NCBI GenBank assembly: GCA_914767715.1
Contig: OU612065.1
Coordinates: forward strand, 7,378,001-7,442,000
DNA: 64,000 nt
DNA from: Membranipora membranacea
Lineage: Eukaryota > Bryozoa > Gymnolaemata > Cheilostomatida > Membraniporidae
Reading direction: 5' to 3'
Positions 1 to 13,900 of this stretch are shown piece after piece (the first letter of the stretch is position 1; each line of letters opens with the position of its first letter). Position numbers and translations under genes: made by a program. Under the pieces are notes generated by a model. That model searched no databases. It was not told the origin of the DNA and worked only from the letters and a program-made list of their open reading frames with translations.

Positions 1-1587
1 AACAATTTTCAGAGCTCAGACTAATCAAAGTGTCTGTGCATCATCATCCAAAGCTGCTACACGACCATTGTCTGCAAATCTTGTCTCACTCGCAAGCTAT
101 GAGGATTAATGGTTCCGGTTTTTCTCAGTGTGACATCTGATATTTATGAAGTAGTGATGTCAATGTTCTCATTTAGATTTCTAAAATTGGTCTTCTAGAT
201 GTCCAAACTATCATATCGCCTGTATGTGAAACTAGGCGTTGGGGATCTGAAAATAACAACTTAGACTCATAGTCAACTCTTAAGAACATCCCCTACCTAG
301 TATTGCCCCATTTTCCCAAGTTAATTCTCGCAAGTGATATAAATCTAACTTGGTGGGTGGTGTTGGATTTCTAAAATTAACCACATACTTTGGTTGTTGT
401 CTGCTCTTGTTTTCCCTAGCCAAATCATAAGCAGACAACTCTAAAAAATTGCAAGGTCGAAACTGGAAGTAATAAATTAATACAAAACAATATGATACAA
501 ATAATTTTTATAACAATAATTTTTCTGTCGTTCCTTGATTATAATCTTATGTGATAGTATCCGGGAGTTGACCATGAAATTTCGTAGTTGTTGATCTTAC
601 AACTTGTCATCGCTGAAACTTATAATGCTGTAACTACGTTCATGGTACACATAATTTGGACAGTAGAACTTTGGAGTCTTTAGAGGTTATATAGTTTTAT
701 GTTGTTGTCAATTCTATTCGCGTTGATAGAAGTTGGGAGTTAACAATGATAGTGATGATGGACATATTATGTTATCTGAGCCTGATAAATTATGGAATGC
801 TTATGCTTGATCGGCAGCAGCAGATGTGTTCTTGTTATGACACAATCCATTAGACCTTGCTGTCAGAAAAATTCGAAGTATGGCTCAAACTCACATGGCT
901 AATATTTACTGAAGTTAAACAAGTGAGCGGTTTCTGAGATGAAAACAATATTCGTGCGATGCTGTTCCAACTTTCCACGCTATCGGTATTTGCTTGACCA
1001 ATATTGAATATTTGGCTCAGAATGTATAATTAGCTGTAAAGTAATAGTTGTCTTCTTTTGTCACATATTTGATATTGATATGTAAATCGTGGGATTTGTA
1101 TCAAAGCTGATTTCCATGCTGTAACTTTTTAATTTAAAACCCTATAAGAGCCCCCTCATTTACAGTGATCAACATCAAATATATTTGCTTGAAATTTGAA
1201 TAAACCAGGCTAGGCTTTGGATAAATAGGCTTAATTAGCCAATTTTGATGTACTTGTATAAGTTGAAAGTGATCTGTTTGCGATAAAGAGAAAATTCAAG
1301 CTGGATATTTTAAGTATGAGTGATGGCCATCTTAAAACAGCCATCTTATGTAATAATTTTGAATATTAATAGAATCTTTTGTAGAAACCAAGTTTTTGCA
1401 CAGGTGTTTGTCAAACAAAGCAAGACGTAACGAGAAGTTTATTTGTCACGCTATCTCATAATAACCTGCACTCAAGAGTAAAAAATGATTGATTTCCTCA
1501 GATTTTTCTTGTCTTTTACAATGAGCACATTAAAACCTCTCCCAAAACCTCAGTGGCTCACCCTGGTAGCTAAGTACGGTACAATAA

Positions 1588-1655
1588 AGTATATAGTATA
1601 TAGTATATAGTATATAGTATATAGTATATAATATATAGTATATAGTATATAGTAT
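1588..1655. repeat. TATATAG heptamer microsatellite
   Basis: About nine tandem copies of a 7-bp unit (TATATAG), with one altered unit near 1628. It is a simple repeat with no coding potential. Confidence 0.9.
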
Positions 1656-2184
1656 TGCTTCACAGGACGAGGTTAGTGGAGAATGTGGCGTGATTAACAT
1701 TGTGATCTCCTCCCTGAAGTACTTTATTATTGGTTGATGAATGTGGCATCAGTGCTCCTATAATGTGAAAGTGACAGTGATTATTCTAACCCAGTGCACA
1801 CTGAATTGTTGTTTTGAAATCATTGAACTGAGCCTGAGTGGGCCCCTGATTGGGTTTGAACACCATAAGAGTCTAGGAATGAGGGTTCCTGAGCTCTAAT
1901 CCGTCGTTGAAGTCTTGTGTCACACAGATTGTCTGGCTTATCTGACACGTAACACTGGGAATTTATTGATGGATATCTTGACCCAAAGAAGGTTAATATC
2001 AGCAGCATTTCTAGTTCAATCACGCTAACGAGAGGCGATAATTGGGGAGCCTTGCCTTGTAGAGAGGGTTTGATGAATTACACAACACCCGATCAAATTT
2101 TTGGCTTCAAGATCATGCTCCATTCTGGGAGAACCTGGAAATTGCTTGAATGCGTCACTGTACAAGACTGACTTTTTTGGTCGA

Positions 2185-2300
2185 CTGCAGGCTAGCGTTC
2201 AAAACATGTCATGTTGCTTTTGAAAAATTCAAGATGTCCTACTGCAAGCCAGGGTCCAAAACATGTGATGTTGCTATTCAAAAGTTTCAACATGACACAC
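2185..2300. repeat. Imperfect 57-bp tandem duplication
   Basis: The core AAAACATGTCATGTTGCT at 2201 recurs with one change at 2258, and the flanks (CTGCAGGC/CTGCAAGCC, then a CAA-rich run) also match loosely. This indicates an old tandem duplication of about 57 bp. It is non-coding as far as I can see. Confidence 0.5.
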
Positions 2301-5300
2301 AATCTTTGCAGATCTGTGTGTCATATTTATTCTGATATTCTGTTGTCTTATCTACAAACAGAATGTAGAGGCTCATTCCACTCATTGTTAAAAGTTCTCA
2401 ATACGTAAGATCATGGCTGAGATAAGACAGATGAGTAAGGTCAGATTACTCCCAGGAGCCTGATACTTTTGTTGTTACCGTCACCTGTCTCCTATTGTTC
2501 TAAATGAATCTCATTAGCTTTGACACAGAGCCTTTGAATTGGGTGATAATGCAGTGCATCAAGATTTGTAAAAGAAAAAAAAAAGTGAAAGTTTTTAAAT
2601 TTGTTCAATGGCAGGGAAAATTTGACTGGCTACTTAGCGCCAGGCAGACTAATGATGGTTACAGCGGGCTTTGTGTAATCTAACAAAGCTAGTGAACATC
2701 TATGTATCAAACCGGTCACATTAGTGCGAGGGCAGTGAGTTTGGTAGAGAGTGCAGGGAGATGTAGTATATAGCATATTTTGACTGATGTAGAAAGCAGT
2801 GCTATAGCCTGGCACACTAAACAGAAAATTAAATGGCTTGGCATGGTCAAATTTGGCTTGAACTTTAAATTTGGAATGCTTGAATGCGTTATATACGCTT
2901 TGAGGCTTTTTTAAAACGTTTGAGAGCAGTGGTGGTTGCATTTTTAAAAGCTGTACACGGGTTGTACTGTGCTGGTATTTACTGCTTGCACTGTATACAA
3001 GGGGACGGTATCTATGAAATGTCATGTAGAATCATATTTCGGTCAAACGGATGTATTGGATATAAGAGGTAGCGATAGCGATGATATGTATATCTCAGGC
3101 ATACATCCAGGATTCTTTGGCTGGTGCAAACAGTTGAATCGCGCAGGAATTATAAAGGTACCCTACTTCAATTGTGATTGTGTTCTCGGTATTCAACTAT
3201 TTTGTGCATGCATGGCCTATATTATAATGACTGTAGGCCTACTTTCAGTTGTATGAACATGGAAGCATGTTTCATTCAGGGATGAGATGCAAAGTATGGG
3301 TACTCTTTGTCTCTTCCATCCATTAAGATTTCAGTAATTTGCATACCTGGTTATAAAAGAAAACTTCACTCTAATGCAGTCTAAAATACTTCAGATGATT
3401 TTGCATTGTCATTAATTTAGGAGACATTAGCGTAATTACATACTAAGGTTCTCTTATCATTAAAATATTGGCTTGCCTGCAAGCAGCAGTATGTAATTAT
3501 TATTTCATGTGCTGCGATGTGTTTTGATATCGGTATACATAAGATCTCTGATTAGGAGAGATAATTACAATTTAGCAGCGGGGCTGGCTATGACTGGGTT
3601 CTGTTTGGTAACACCTGTGTCCGAATTGACTGAACGCCTCCCATCGGATGTGGTAGTCACTCACTTGTATTCCTGTAATCATTGTCCTTATGCTATGGTT
3701 ATCATATACTCATCTCCTCTGATGGTAACTTGTATGGGCTATGAATCCTCAATTCGGTGGTATTAGGAGTTGTTTTCCCAAATGGAGTCAAGTATAATAG
3801 AGAGACGCAGTTTAGAAGTTACTAAACTGCTACAACATGTATTGTACATAGGTTTTGAGAATTTTGAGGATTTTGGATATGAAGGTTACAATTTTCTTTA
3901 TATGGTCAACTTGATCAACTACGATTACTTGTATACAGATGTGTAATGTGTTTTTTTGCATGACTTTTATCTACAAACTAATAAAGCTGTCCCACTCTCC
4001 ACAATTTAGTTTTGATGATGCCAGAGGCGCACTCAGTGAAATTAAATTTGCATTATTTATGTGATGATTTTACGATAAAGCGCTAAAGTTTATTGTGATG
4101 ATTACTCATCTATGTTGTATACCTTGGATTCTGTGATGGATTGTACTTTTGACCCGAACAACCCAATCAGCAATAGAGGATACTTACATCCTCTGAGGGG
4201 TTGGGCGGTGGAGTTGGGGGGATAGATATCAAACACAATAGCCAATGGTTGTTATGGCAGCAACTTTTGTCTCAGGTTTCAGTCCTCCCCACGCACACTA
4301 ACAATAAAAAAAGAGGAGGAATATTTCAACTTTATTATTGTCTTCAGTAGTGAATAAATAATATGCCTGTTCTCTCACCACTCAGATCAGCATTAGTCGA
4401 TTGCACAAGGTCATCCCTGATGCGTGTGACAATATCAGTTACTATATGTTTTTGTAATTATGAGAAAATCATCTTTAATCAGCTGAGATATTCATAAATT
4501 TGACAAGTTGAAGATGGTTGTGGTTTTTCCCATTTCCCTGACATGTCTTGTGAGGTTGACACGGCCCAATTAATCAGTCAGCAGGACAGTATAGATATTG
4601 ACTAAGAATTCTCTCGAAAAATCTGATATTGAGCTTAGCTTTTTTTTCTGAAATGGATACAACGGATCCAAATATTACCATTCTGAAAGAATTGTGCAGG
4701 GTTTATTTTTTAAGTTTATTTAAGATTATGCAATCCCTCCCTGATACAATTTATACCAGAGTGCGTCACATGTCGTGGTAGAAATGAGGTGGTCATTGAA
4801 AAGCTAGATCGGAATATTTACACTGGGGTTTCATTTTTATGTCTTGTTTGCTTTATCAGCTATCTTTTGTTTATTATTGTCTATTGTTTTGATCTGACTG
4901 AAGAGAATTTAAGATTTCTGATAATTGTTTTTGGAGTTGTGTACTCTTGTATATAGATTGCTATGCCTCATTGGTTGTTGGCGGCTTATAATAATAAGCA
5001 CAGCATGACGGTCTTATCAATGGATCAGTTTACAATGAGTATTAGATGTGGCAGGTAGCATGATACAGCAATGACAGCCTGGATACCTAATAATAATTTG
5101 CCCAGTACTGCCACAACCAGAGATTACAGAGGATATAAATATAACGAGATGGTGAGTAGAACACAAGTTGCGTGTCTGTTAGTTTTTTGTTGCTGATCGA
5201 TTTCACTCTAATTAGATGAGATGCTCTCAATTGTTTCATCTTTATGGTTGGTTATGTTTAAGACGCCTAAACTTATTAGCTTGACATATCTCTACCAGTG

Positions 5301-7913
5301 ATGTTAATTATAGACATCTAGAGTGCAGTTTGTACTGGTGTTGAATTAACTATGGTGTAATAAGTGGTTGGCTAGTTGATAGGGTTTGTAGAGTTAGTGT
5401 TCACTATCGTTTTATCGTCTATGCCTGGAGGATACATCACATTCAGTTTAGTGGGACGCAGTGATTGCTGTATTTGTATGAATTTGGATTAATCATGTCT
5501 GCATTCTCAGAGGTTGGTTGTTTATTTACTAATATTTATGTTGGCGAGGAGGGATATAAACATTTAAGCGGCTGATAATCCCAGTGTGTTTGACAAAACA
5601 TTTATCACACTTACGTTGGATAATACTGCTAATACCCCAATATTTAGGTGTTTCAAAGTGGCACTTTAATAGAAATTTGATATCAAAATGGGTTTGTGAG
5701 CTTTGCCATGTATCAGATTCGGTATAGACTCATGTATTTGCTAGCAGGACACCTTGAAGGTATTTGTTTCAGTTTGGTTTAATGTTCTAGTAGAGGTTAG
5801 GCTCACGAATCATAAGCGACAGCCGTAACTGAAGAACATTGATTAGACGCAGTGAAGAGGGGCCTTCTAGTGTAGAGATACTCATACGTTGATTTAGGTA
5901 TGATCAGTAAGCAAGCTGTTATATTTCTGGGAAAAATCTTCACAGCTGGGATCGAATGGGGGCTTTCCTTTGTTACATGTCTAGCATTGATTCAACATGC
6001 TTGAATGATAATGACTACAAAAGACATTTCTGTGGCTTCTCATTGCATGAAACTGGAAATTAATTTTATCAAGTTATGATTATTATGAGGTAAAATTACC
6101 TGCATAATGTAGAAGATGGAATAGATGGTGGATGTAATTATTTGTTACCTCAGCTTACTAATTTGTTCCTTATCACCACTTACTCAAAGGTGAGAAAATG
6201 CAGAGATCAGCTTAAATAATCTTTTTCAAGTAATTAAGAACTGGTGGATAGTAATTTAGAACTGTGATCCTCCTTAATTTGCGTAGAATATTAAAGGCCT
6301 ACGCTAAGTATTGTACTTGATGAACTTATTGATTTTTTGTTTGCACTTTTTTTCTGTTTTCACCGGGTTTCCTTCACATGTTGGGAATGGAAAATATCGA
6401 ATATCTCACCAATCACCTGACAGGTCTTGGTTTGCTGACGGATGACAGCGTTGGGTAATCAGGATGTGGATAGATGAAGCTGAGCTGTGTGGCCAGTCTG
6501 CATTTCTCAGGAGACATTGCATATTAAGTGTGATTGGAAAGCGATTTGTTAGGATTAGTTTGACATGATTTCTATTGGTATCTAGGGGATTAGAATAGAA
6601 CTTTTTATAAAGTTATTATTGTATGGCCAACCTGTGGGTTCTTGAGTGATGAGCATCAGTTTTAATTTATCTGGCTTGGAGTGAACATCTCGAGTGTCAC
6701 TTGCGTACTAAACGAATGGTTTTCTCATTCTGATCACAGAGATGCAAGTTCACTATCTCAAGTTGGTAAGCTTTCACCCTGCTCAGTTCACATGGCTATT
6801 TGTTATGTAAGATAAAATGGCACTTGAGATCATTTGTTGATTTTCTTAATTCTCATTAATCTTTAGATTCAGAGGTTTAACTGTGGTTCGCCCTGCTGGC
6901 ATATATACTGGACATAGCACTACCTGCATTACAATTTATTCATAGGGTTGTCTCTTACTAATTTGATACCGCTCAGTTTGCATCTCATTGATATGATCGA
7001 TGATTTGCTAGGTTTGCAAGGTCTCGATAATGAAGAAATCTCATTATACGTAACTATTGAGCTGTGTTATGTAACCCAGACTATTGGGAATAGGGATGAA
7101 GCTAATAATCAAATAAGCCATGGCTCAGTGGGTATGATAGCGTTGGCAGCTGCTGTCCAGTTCCAGCGATCAGCACCTTGGAGACCTGTGTCTCATCATC
7201 TATACATTACTCCCATCATTAACCAACTGATAGGTAATCTTTCTTGCTTCATGGCATCCAATTTATATTAATTACCCGTATATGTTTCGCCTCTTGGCTA
7301 TCTGGACTTATGAAACTGTCATCTGGGCACAGGTACCCAATTATCGCCAGAAGATCTTTTGACACAACAATGTTGTGGTACATCTGTGCCTTGAATCATT
7401 CGTATTTTGGCTTGTTGGGTTGTCAGGTCGTGATAGAGGAGATAGATAGCGGATAAAGCAGAGAGAATTAGCCATCTGCACAGTGTCTGTCAGGGCAAGC
7501 TGAGGGACTAAGCTGGCATTGTCTGACCAGCTTAGATGATTTGTTATTATTGTTTTGTCATCAACCTCACTAATCTGCTCATGTGGCCATCAGATTGTTG
7601 GTTATTTGAGAGGGATTGAGTCAAAGTGTTACAGCAAAGAGAGTGCTTCTCTATCGCACTATTTTGTTATTTACAGAAATTAAGTTGTCAATAGAAGAAA
7701 GGCACGGATTCTCTTTAGAGCAGTCTTTCAGAACAAATAGAATCTTTTCAATTGAGCAAACATTTCACTTATAAACTGATATTGGTGGCATATTGCCTGT
7801 CTTTGACTAGGAAAGTATTGTCATTTTGTGACAAGAGATTAAACTGTGAGGTAGAGCTTCTCTTTGACTCACTTGTGGGGCTTCATCATCACACAAGAGG
7901 ATCTTCAGCAGTC

Positions 7914-10900
7914 ATGTCAGGGAGAAGTTCTAGTCCGGCGACAAGTGACCGTTATGTTACCCAGCATGGTGGACTACCTCAATCACTTTCATCACCATTC
8001 TCTCATGCTCAACACAGCAACAGCAGACTACCTTATCTTGTAAACTCTACTAATATCACCTCCAGTCAGGTTGGACATTCTTACATCTGACACGCTGATA
8101 CGCTCTATGTGTACAAATTACCATTGCCTGTCACCACTGTTTATGTTATCATTGTGTAAATGGTGGTCAAGAGATTATCAAATATGGCAGTTGTTTGATG
8201 TGTTGTATGTCGATGTGGGTCGTTGGTAGGGTTATTTAGTCTGTTCAATTGTTGGCATGTTTTGTGTTGCCCCTCTGGCTGATCTCATCAACCATACATG
8301 TAACAACTTAGATTGATATTTAACAGTTGAAGTGTAAATATTTCAAATTTTGTAACATTTGTGCATTGGAGCGAATTCCATCAAAATGCTTTTAGTTTTT
8401 GTAAAATGAGTACAGAACAAAGGTTAAAAATATTAAGTTTCATTCTACAGACTTTTTTAATCTTGCTCTGTACTGATATCCTCATTATTGTCTTGCGGAA
8501 TATAAAACACTGATGACCAGTCTTTTTAATTGCCAAAAGTTTACAAGAAAACCACAGATATGTTTCATACTAAACAATTTATCACATTTGTTGAGACAAT
8601 ACCATCCATCAATTCATTTCTGATTAGGGTGGCTCCTGAAATGACATGTTCTTTGGATAGGAAAAACAGCCTGCCATTCGCCTACCAACCACAGCATAGT
8701 CAAGAGGCATCTTGAGATAGTTTATTTAATTTCTCATTTCTCAGGTTCGGACTAACACTAACAATAGTGCCTGGGCTCGAGGTCAGCCGGAGAACCCTCA
8801 GCAGCAGCACAACCCTAATGTAACTATCGCTAACGCCTTCCAGTTTGGAGACGGCCAGAGTAGTACATATCAAGGCAGTACGGCTCATATATACGAAGAG
8901 GTCGGACCACCTGGTCCTCCACCATACATGGATCCCAGGGTGCCAGTAATGCATCCTAGTATGGATCTACACTATAGAGATTCACCAGTCTCACTCTGCA
9001 GTAGCTGTGGTACATGTAGCAGCAGATTTACTCCACATCACATGCCAGCAGTGAGCGCGCCTAGTCTTCCACCCAACTCAACTATGTGCAACTGTACGGA
9101 ATTTATGTCTACGCCACACACAATGTCTCACCATCAACAGCCACATTTCTGTAATCATATGAATAGTTCTATATCTCAGCATATAAACACTTCAGCAGCA
9201 TCACCGCTGACATTATCTCATATGAACAGTACAGCTAGGAGTAGCCCCACACAGGTTCATACGTCCATACACCACACTATGAGTGATCATAGACACATGA
9301 CGTGCCCCCTGCATCAGCAAGCAATGATGGGAGGCATATCTAATCAGAGGTACACCACTTCAACACTTTCACCAGATCAATTACATAATCAAACCACAGA
9401 CTCAAACAGCAACACCAAAGCCAATGACACTTCTCGCTCACTGTCCCCTTTTGCATTCCTCCGAAAACATAATCGGGACTCCAAGGCATCAACTAACAAT
9501 ATGCTAGACAACTCAAGCAGTAAATCTTTGCTCATGTGTAACAGGAAATGGCTAGTGGCCGTTGTACTAACTCTAGTACTGATCCTCATCCTTTCTGTGG
9601 CTGTCGGTCTCGTTGTCACTTTTGCAGGTAAGCTATGAAAACATGGCACACAATCTAAATGTGAGCATGTGGTTGTTTTTTGTTAGTGCATACTTCAAAA
9701 CTTATATGGCTGACACTTGAGCTATTAACTTTTTATTTAAATTGCGCCAATATTTAGTTGTTTAATTCACTGGGGGTAAATATGAAGTTTTGTTGAACCT
9801 GCTGGCTGAAGTTTCGAGAGCTGATACGATATGTAAACCAGCGACTTTCGATTTTATATTCCTGTCACAAACACTGAACACATAAAATTGTGGACTTGCA
9901 GACCACAGTGTATTGACACTTCAACCACAGGTTGTTGCATTTTATATCATCTGCTAGCTTGTGAAAGGATTCTGTTTCATTTGCTCAGATTCATCTAATA
10001 GCCCTTTGTGAGTGTTGCACACGGCCTCTTGAAATTTCCTAAATCTATGTGTAAACATAGCAGGATGGCGTCTGTCCCACCTACCCTCTGTCAACATACC
10101 GAGCTTGATTTACTTGGTGCATGTTCATCGATTGGTAAAATGTTAAATAGCCATATCTCGTGACTCAGAAAGTGTGTAATTAAATATAAATTGCTCTACT
10201 CTAACCAATGGTGGATTCATCTTGCCGCGGATACCTCATTATGATATAATGTTGTATGATAGTTTGGTATTATAAAATAATGATGTCAGTGTTGCCTCTC
10301 TACCCTTCTGGTGTTTGAACTTCTGTGTATTGGAGTTATCATCGGTTCTACTGGCAATTTAAATGACAAAATTATATCTGTGATTTTATGTAGTGTCTTC
10401 AAAAATTGCGTGTTGATTGGCGCCATGTCTGTGCTAATTACTACACAGTAAGAATTGGGAAATTGATGAACATTAATGGATACTCCAATCTCTATCCACA
10501 TCAATCTCACTGATAGGGATTTGAGATTTTTTCCATCAAGCTCTATTCGGTCACAGGATGGCATCGTGACCATGGTTATGTAAAATTAACGAGCTTAAAT
10601 TCAAAAATAGCTTTTGCATAATAATTATGAAAAAGGGAAGTAAATTTGCGGACTCTCCCAACCGAAACCACTCGACCACCATGATGGTGTTAATTTAGAC
10701 ATTTCTCTCATTATAGTTCAAGAGAAAGGTGAGGAAGTGACTACAAATAATCAAATACAATCAGTAGAGAAACTAACCAAGCGTCTCAATGGTACTGTGC
10801 GTGTGGAAAGTGGAGAGAGATCAAACTTTGAGCCTGCCTTTCGGCAAAAATCATCAACAGAGTTTCAGTCCTATACTTCAGCATTTATAGCAGAGGTTAG

Positions 10901-13900
10901 TCACCGCACTACTCTAACTCTCCCTCAGCCACCCATAACTCGAAAATTGTTCAAATCCACTTTTCATAATTAAAAAATCACTGTACTCCTTGCGTGTATT
11001 AGTTGTGATTATAAGGTGAACGCTGCTGATTTAATTCTCACATAATGCTCTTTTCAGTGTTGATGCCTAAGGAATCCAAAGTTTTAATTTGTGTTTGTTA
11101 TGTTGGGATATGAAAAAAACATACACCATTAATACAACAGTTACTGTGTTTATGCTCCACATTGATTGTTTGGTGATCCTTTGTGTGACCATGTTATTTC
11201 AACATTAGTCTAAAGTAAAATTGAAAACTCAAATCAGTTAGGAATTTTGTTAAATTGAAAGGATAGTTTGTTGTTGTAATACAATTTATTGTTTTGTTAC
11301 AGGTCAATACTATTTTCAAGAAAAGGCAAGCGCTCAAGGATGAAGTAGATCACATAGAAGTTGCTCAGCTAAGGTAAATTATAACAGCCGACATATTTGG
11401 CTTAGAAGCACTAATCGTTATATCCCCTGTATTGTAGTGTTTCACTAATATCTCAAGCCCCCTTCTGGTGCATATTTTCCAAACAAAGTAAACAATAGTG
11501 AACTGTGCTACATCACCTGCCCCTGTAAAGTCTTGTTTGGAAGATGGAGACGAACTCAGTAATTATAAATTACGCTCGGAACCTAGAAGACCCATTATTC
11601 TGACTAAATTACTCGTAAGCTGCTTATAACATTCACCAATATCAAATTACATGATTTGGAATGTAAACCAGTAATTTTGCGTCATTATCCCTCATTACAA
11701 ATTTGTTTCTAAAATTCTGCAAGCTTTGTTAGAACTTGTCATCACCGTTTTCGTAGCTAATTGATTTTACTCCTGACTAATCTTGACACGAAAACAAGTT
11801 CAAAACCAGATCATATGGAGACTTGGTGACGGAAAGAGAATGACTCAGTTTTTCACTTTCCGTTTCATGAATCGAAATCCCCTGGCTATGAAGCCCGTAG
11901 CTAAACCCATTTTCATAACGCAATCAATTATATAGCATGATAAATCATGAACTGGAAAAGCTGCCTACTATTGAAATCTATTCCCAAGTTGCTTATTGCA
12001 CTGGAAAGCTTGGTATTTCTTGAGAGCAGATAAAATCTCAAATCAAACCTTTGAATTGTATGACTGGTATAGCGATTTATAAGGGTGGCATGTTAGGGCA
12101 GCCATATTAGAACTGATTACATTTTCAGTTTGTTCATACTTTTCCGACACAGTGATTCCGTGACACTTGAGCCACAGTAAGAGGGCTGAGTAAATTCATA
12201 CCCTGCCAGCAGATAATAATTATGATTTCAGACAATTTCTATCTGGGCTTGCGATCTTATTCAGGCTTTCATGCTACTATGGGTTCTAGTGTTGTATAGT
12301 TGTCTTTGAGATGAATACTAATAATGTTGATAAAATCTCATCTAAACTAGTACAATGCACTGCTTTAGTGAATTAAATATTGTATGAAAAATTGATGATG
12401 AATTGAATTTACTATTATTATGCTTTATAACAAGTGAATTTTCTCAGGGCCAGACAAGTGAAAGTACCACATTGTGCTCTGAGCATTTTGATAATCCCCC
12501 AAGGGACCTGGTCGCTTGTTTGTTTAGTACCGTATACATATGCTGGGACTAAAACACTGAGATACTGCTTAAATTCCACCGAGCCATCTCCAGAAAATAA
12601 GTCTGATGACAATTGGTTGCGATTACAATCATGTGGTGACACATACCTCAAGGGGTCAAACTAACATCATTATTGTGTTTTTGTCAAAATAAGATGTACA
12701 TAAATGATGGATCAAGTGTATTGTACTTCGCTATGGCGGATAAAGTAACCACTAATGTGAATGTGATAACCATGATGGAAGCACAGACTTTTTGAGGTCA
12801 GCACTGCAGGCTTGCTGAGGACAGGCCAATCGCAGCAAATGTGGGCCACTATATCAGTTACAATGGCATAGAGTAAAATATTATGTGATGACAAAAAAAA
12901 ACGACAGCAGTCAGTGGATGGCTAATAACAGTCATCATGTCACACGTCAGAAAAAATAATGTAAATCTGACTATTGATTGACAAGGAGAAGTAGTGTGAA
13001 AACACAGCAAGACAACAATATCACCAGGCTTAATTAGCATCAACATACACCAACTTGTATCGCTTGTTTCAGCAAATTACTTTGACTTGCTTCAGTCAGA
13101 TGTTTATACCATAAAGTGACAAAAAATGAACAACTGTTCTGGCGACTGAAATTATCACAATTATGGTAATTACTAGAGCTAGGCGAAAACAAGTTTTTGA
13201 TTTGAATAAGATAGTTTCCTGACGATGTAGCAGTTTGAGGGCCCTTGTAATACTGATTAGTTTTGTTCGCTTCCAATCTCAGTACCCATACACAATCAAA
13301 GAGAATGAAGAACAAAATTAAAAAGAATTTTTGACTGAAATTAGCATATTTTTCTCTTGTTAGTGCTCATTATCATTTGGTGCATCGTATCACAGGCTAA
13401 AGACTTTTACTGGGGTTAATGTTTTGTTGTATAGTTAAAGTCTGCATGGAATGATAACAGACAAATAATGGAATCATTAATCAAAAAGTGCTTTGTTTAT
13501 GTTGGTATAGACGCGAGACAGCGGCCACTTCAAATAGGACTCTCCCTGCACTTGATGAAGACCCGAGTGTGTTTTTTTATCCCTGATTCATTGTATCTCC
13601 TAGTCATTTGATACAAATAATCCTAGTTAGAGTTTATTAGCAGTTACTCATAGTCATAAGTTCAAACATTGCATGGCACAAGCATCGCTACAGTTTGTCA
13701 TAAAAAAGTAATGTTTCTGCTGACTCCTTTGAAAGCCCTAATGATTAATTTTATAGCCTCTTGGAGCCTTTATGTAAATACTGAATCGTGCTGACATAAC
13801 TATACTATGTGTAACAAATTCCGATGTTCTTTTGCAGGGAAGGGTCGGTGATAATTGACTTTATTGTACATCTGAAGGAAGACAAGATTTTGAAAGATGC

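Larger units (their letters stand above)
1..7913. other. Upstream stretch with no recognised gene
   Basis: I see no supported gene here. The longest open frames, such as 2630-3025 on the minus strand and 6948-7271 on the plus strand, do not resemble a family I know and lack convincing exon borders. The sequence is AT-rich with many stops in all frames. It contains one heptamer microsatellite and a small degenerate duplication, listed separately. It may hold 5' untranslated exons or regulatory DNA of the gene starting at 7914, but I cannot point to a promoter. Confidence 0.5.

Noticed and set aside
2630-3025. 131-codon minus-strand open frame
   Set aside because: No recognisable family, no splice or poly(A) context, and it overlaps plus-strand frames of similar quality. 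Probably chance.
6948-7271. 107-codon plus-strand open frame
   Set aside because: Begins with a non-ATG codon, has no family match, and does not connect in phase to the receptor gene.
8530-8715. Possible extra exon in the first intron of the receptor gene
   Set aside because: It lies within intron 1, starts at a non-ATG codon and lacks a donor. Exons 1 and 2 already join in phase without it.
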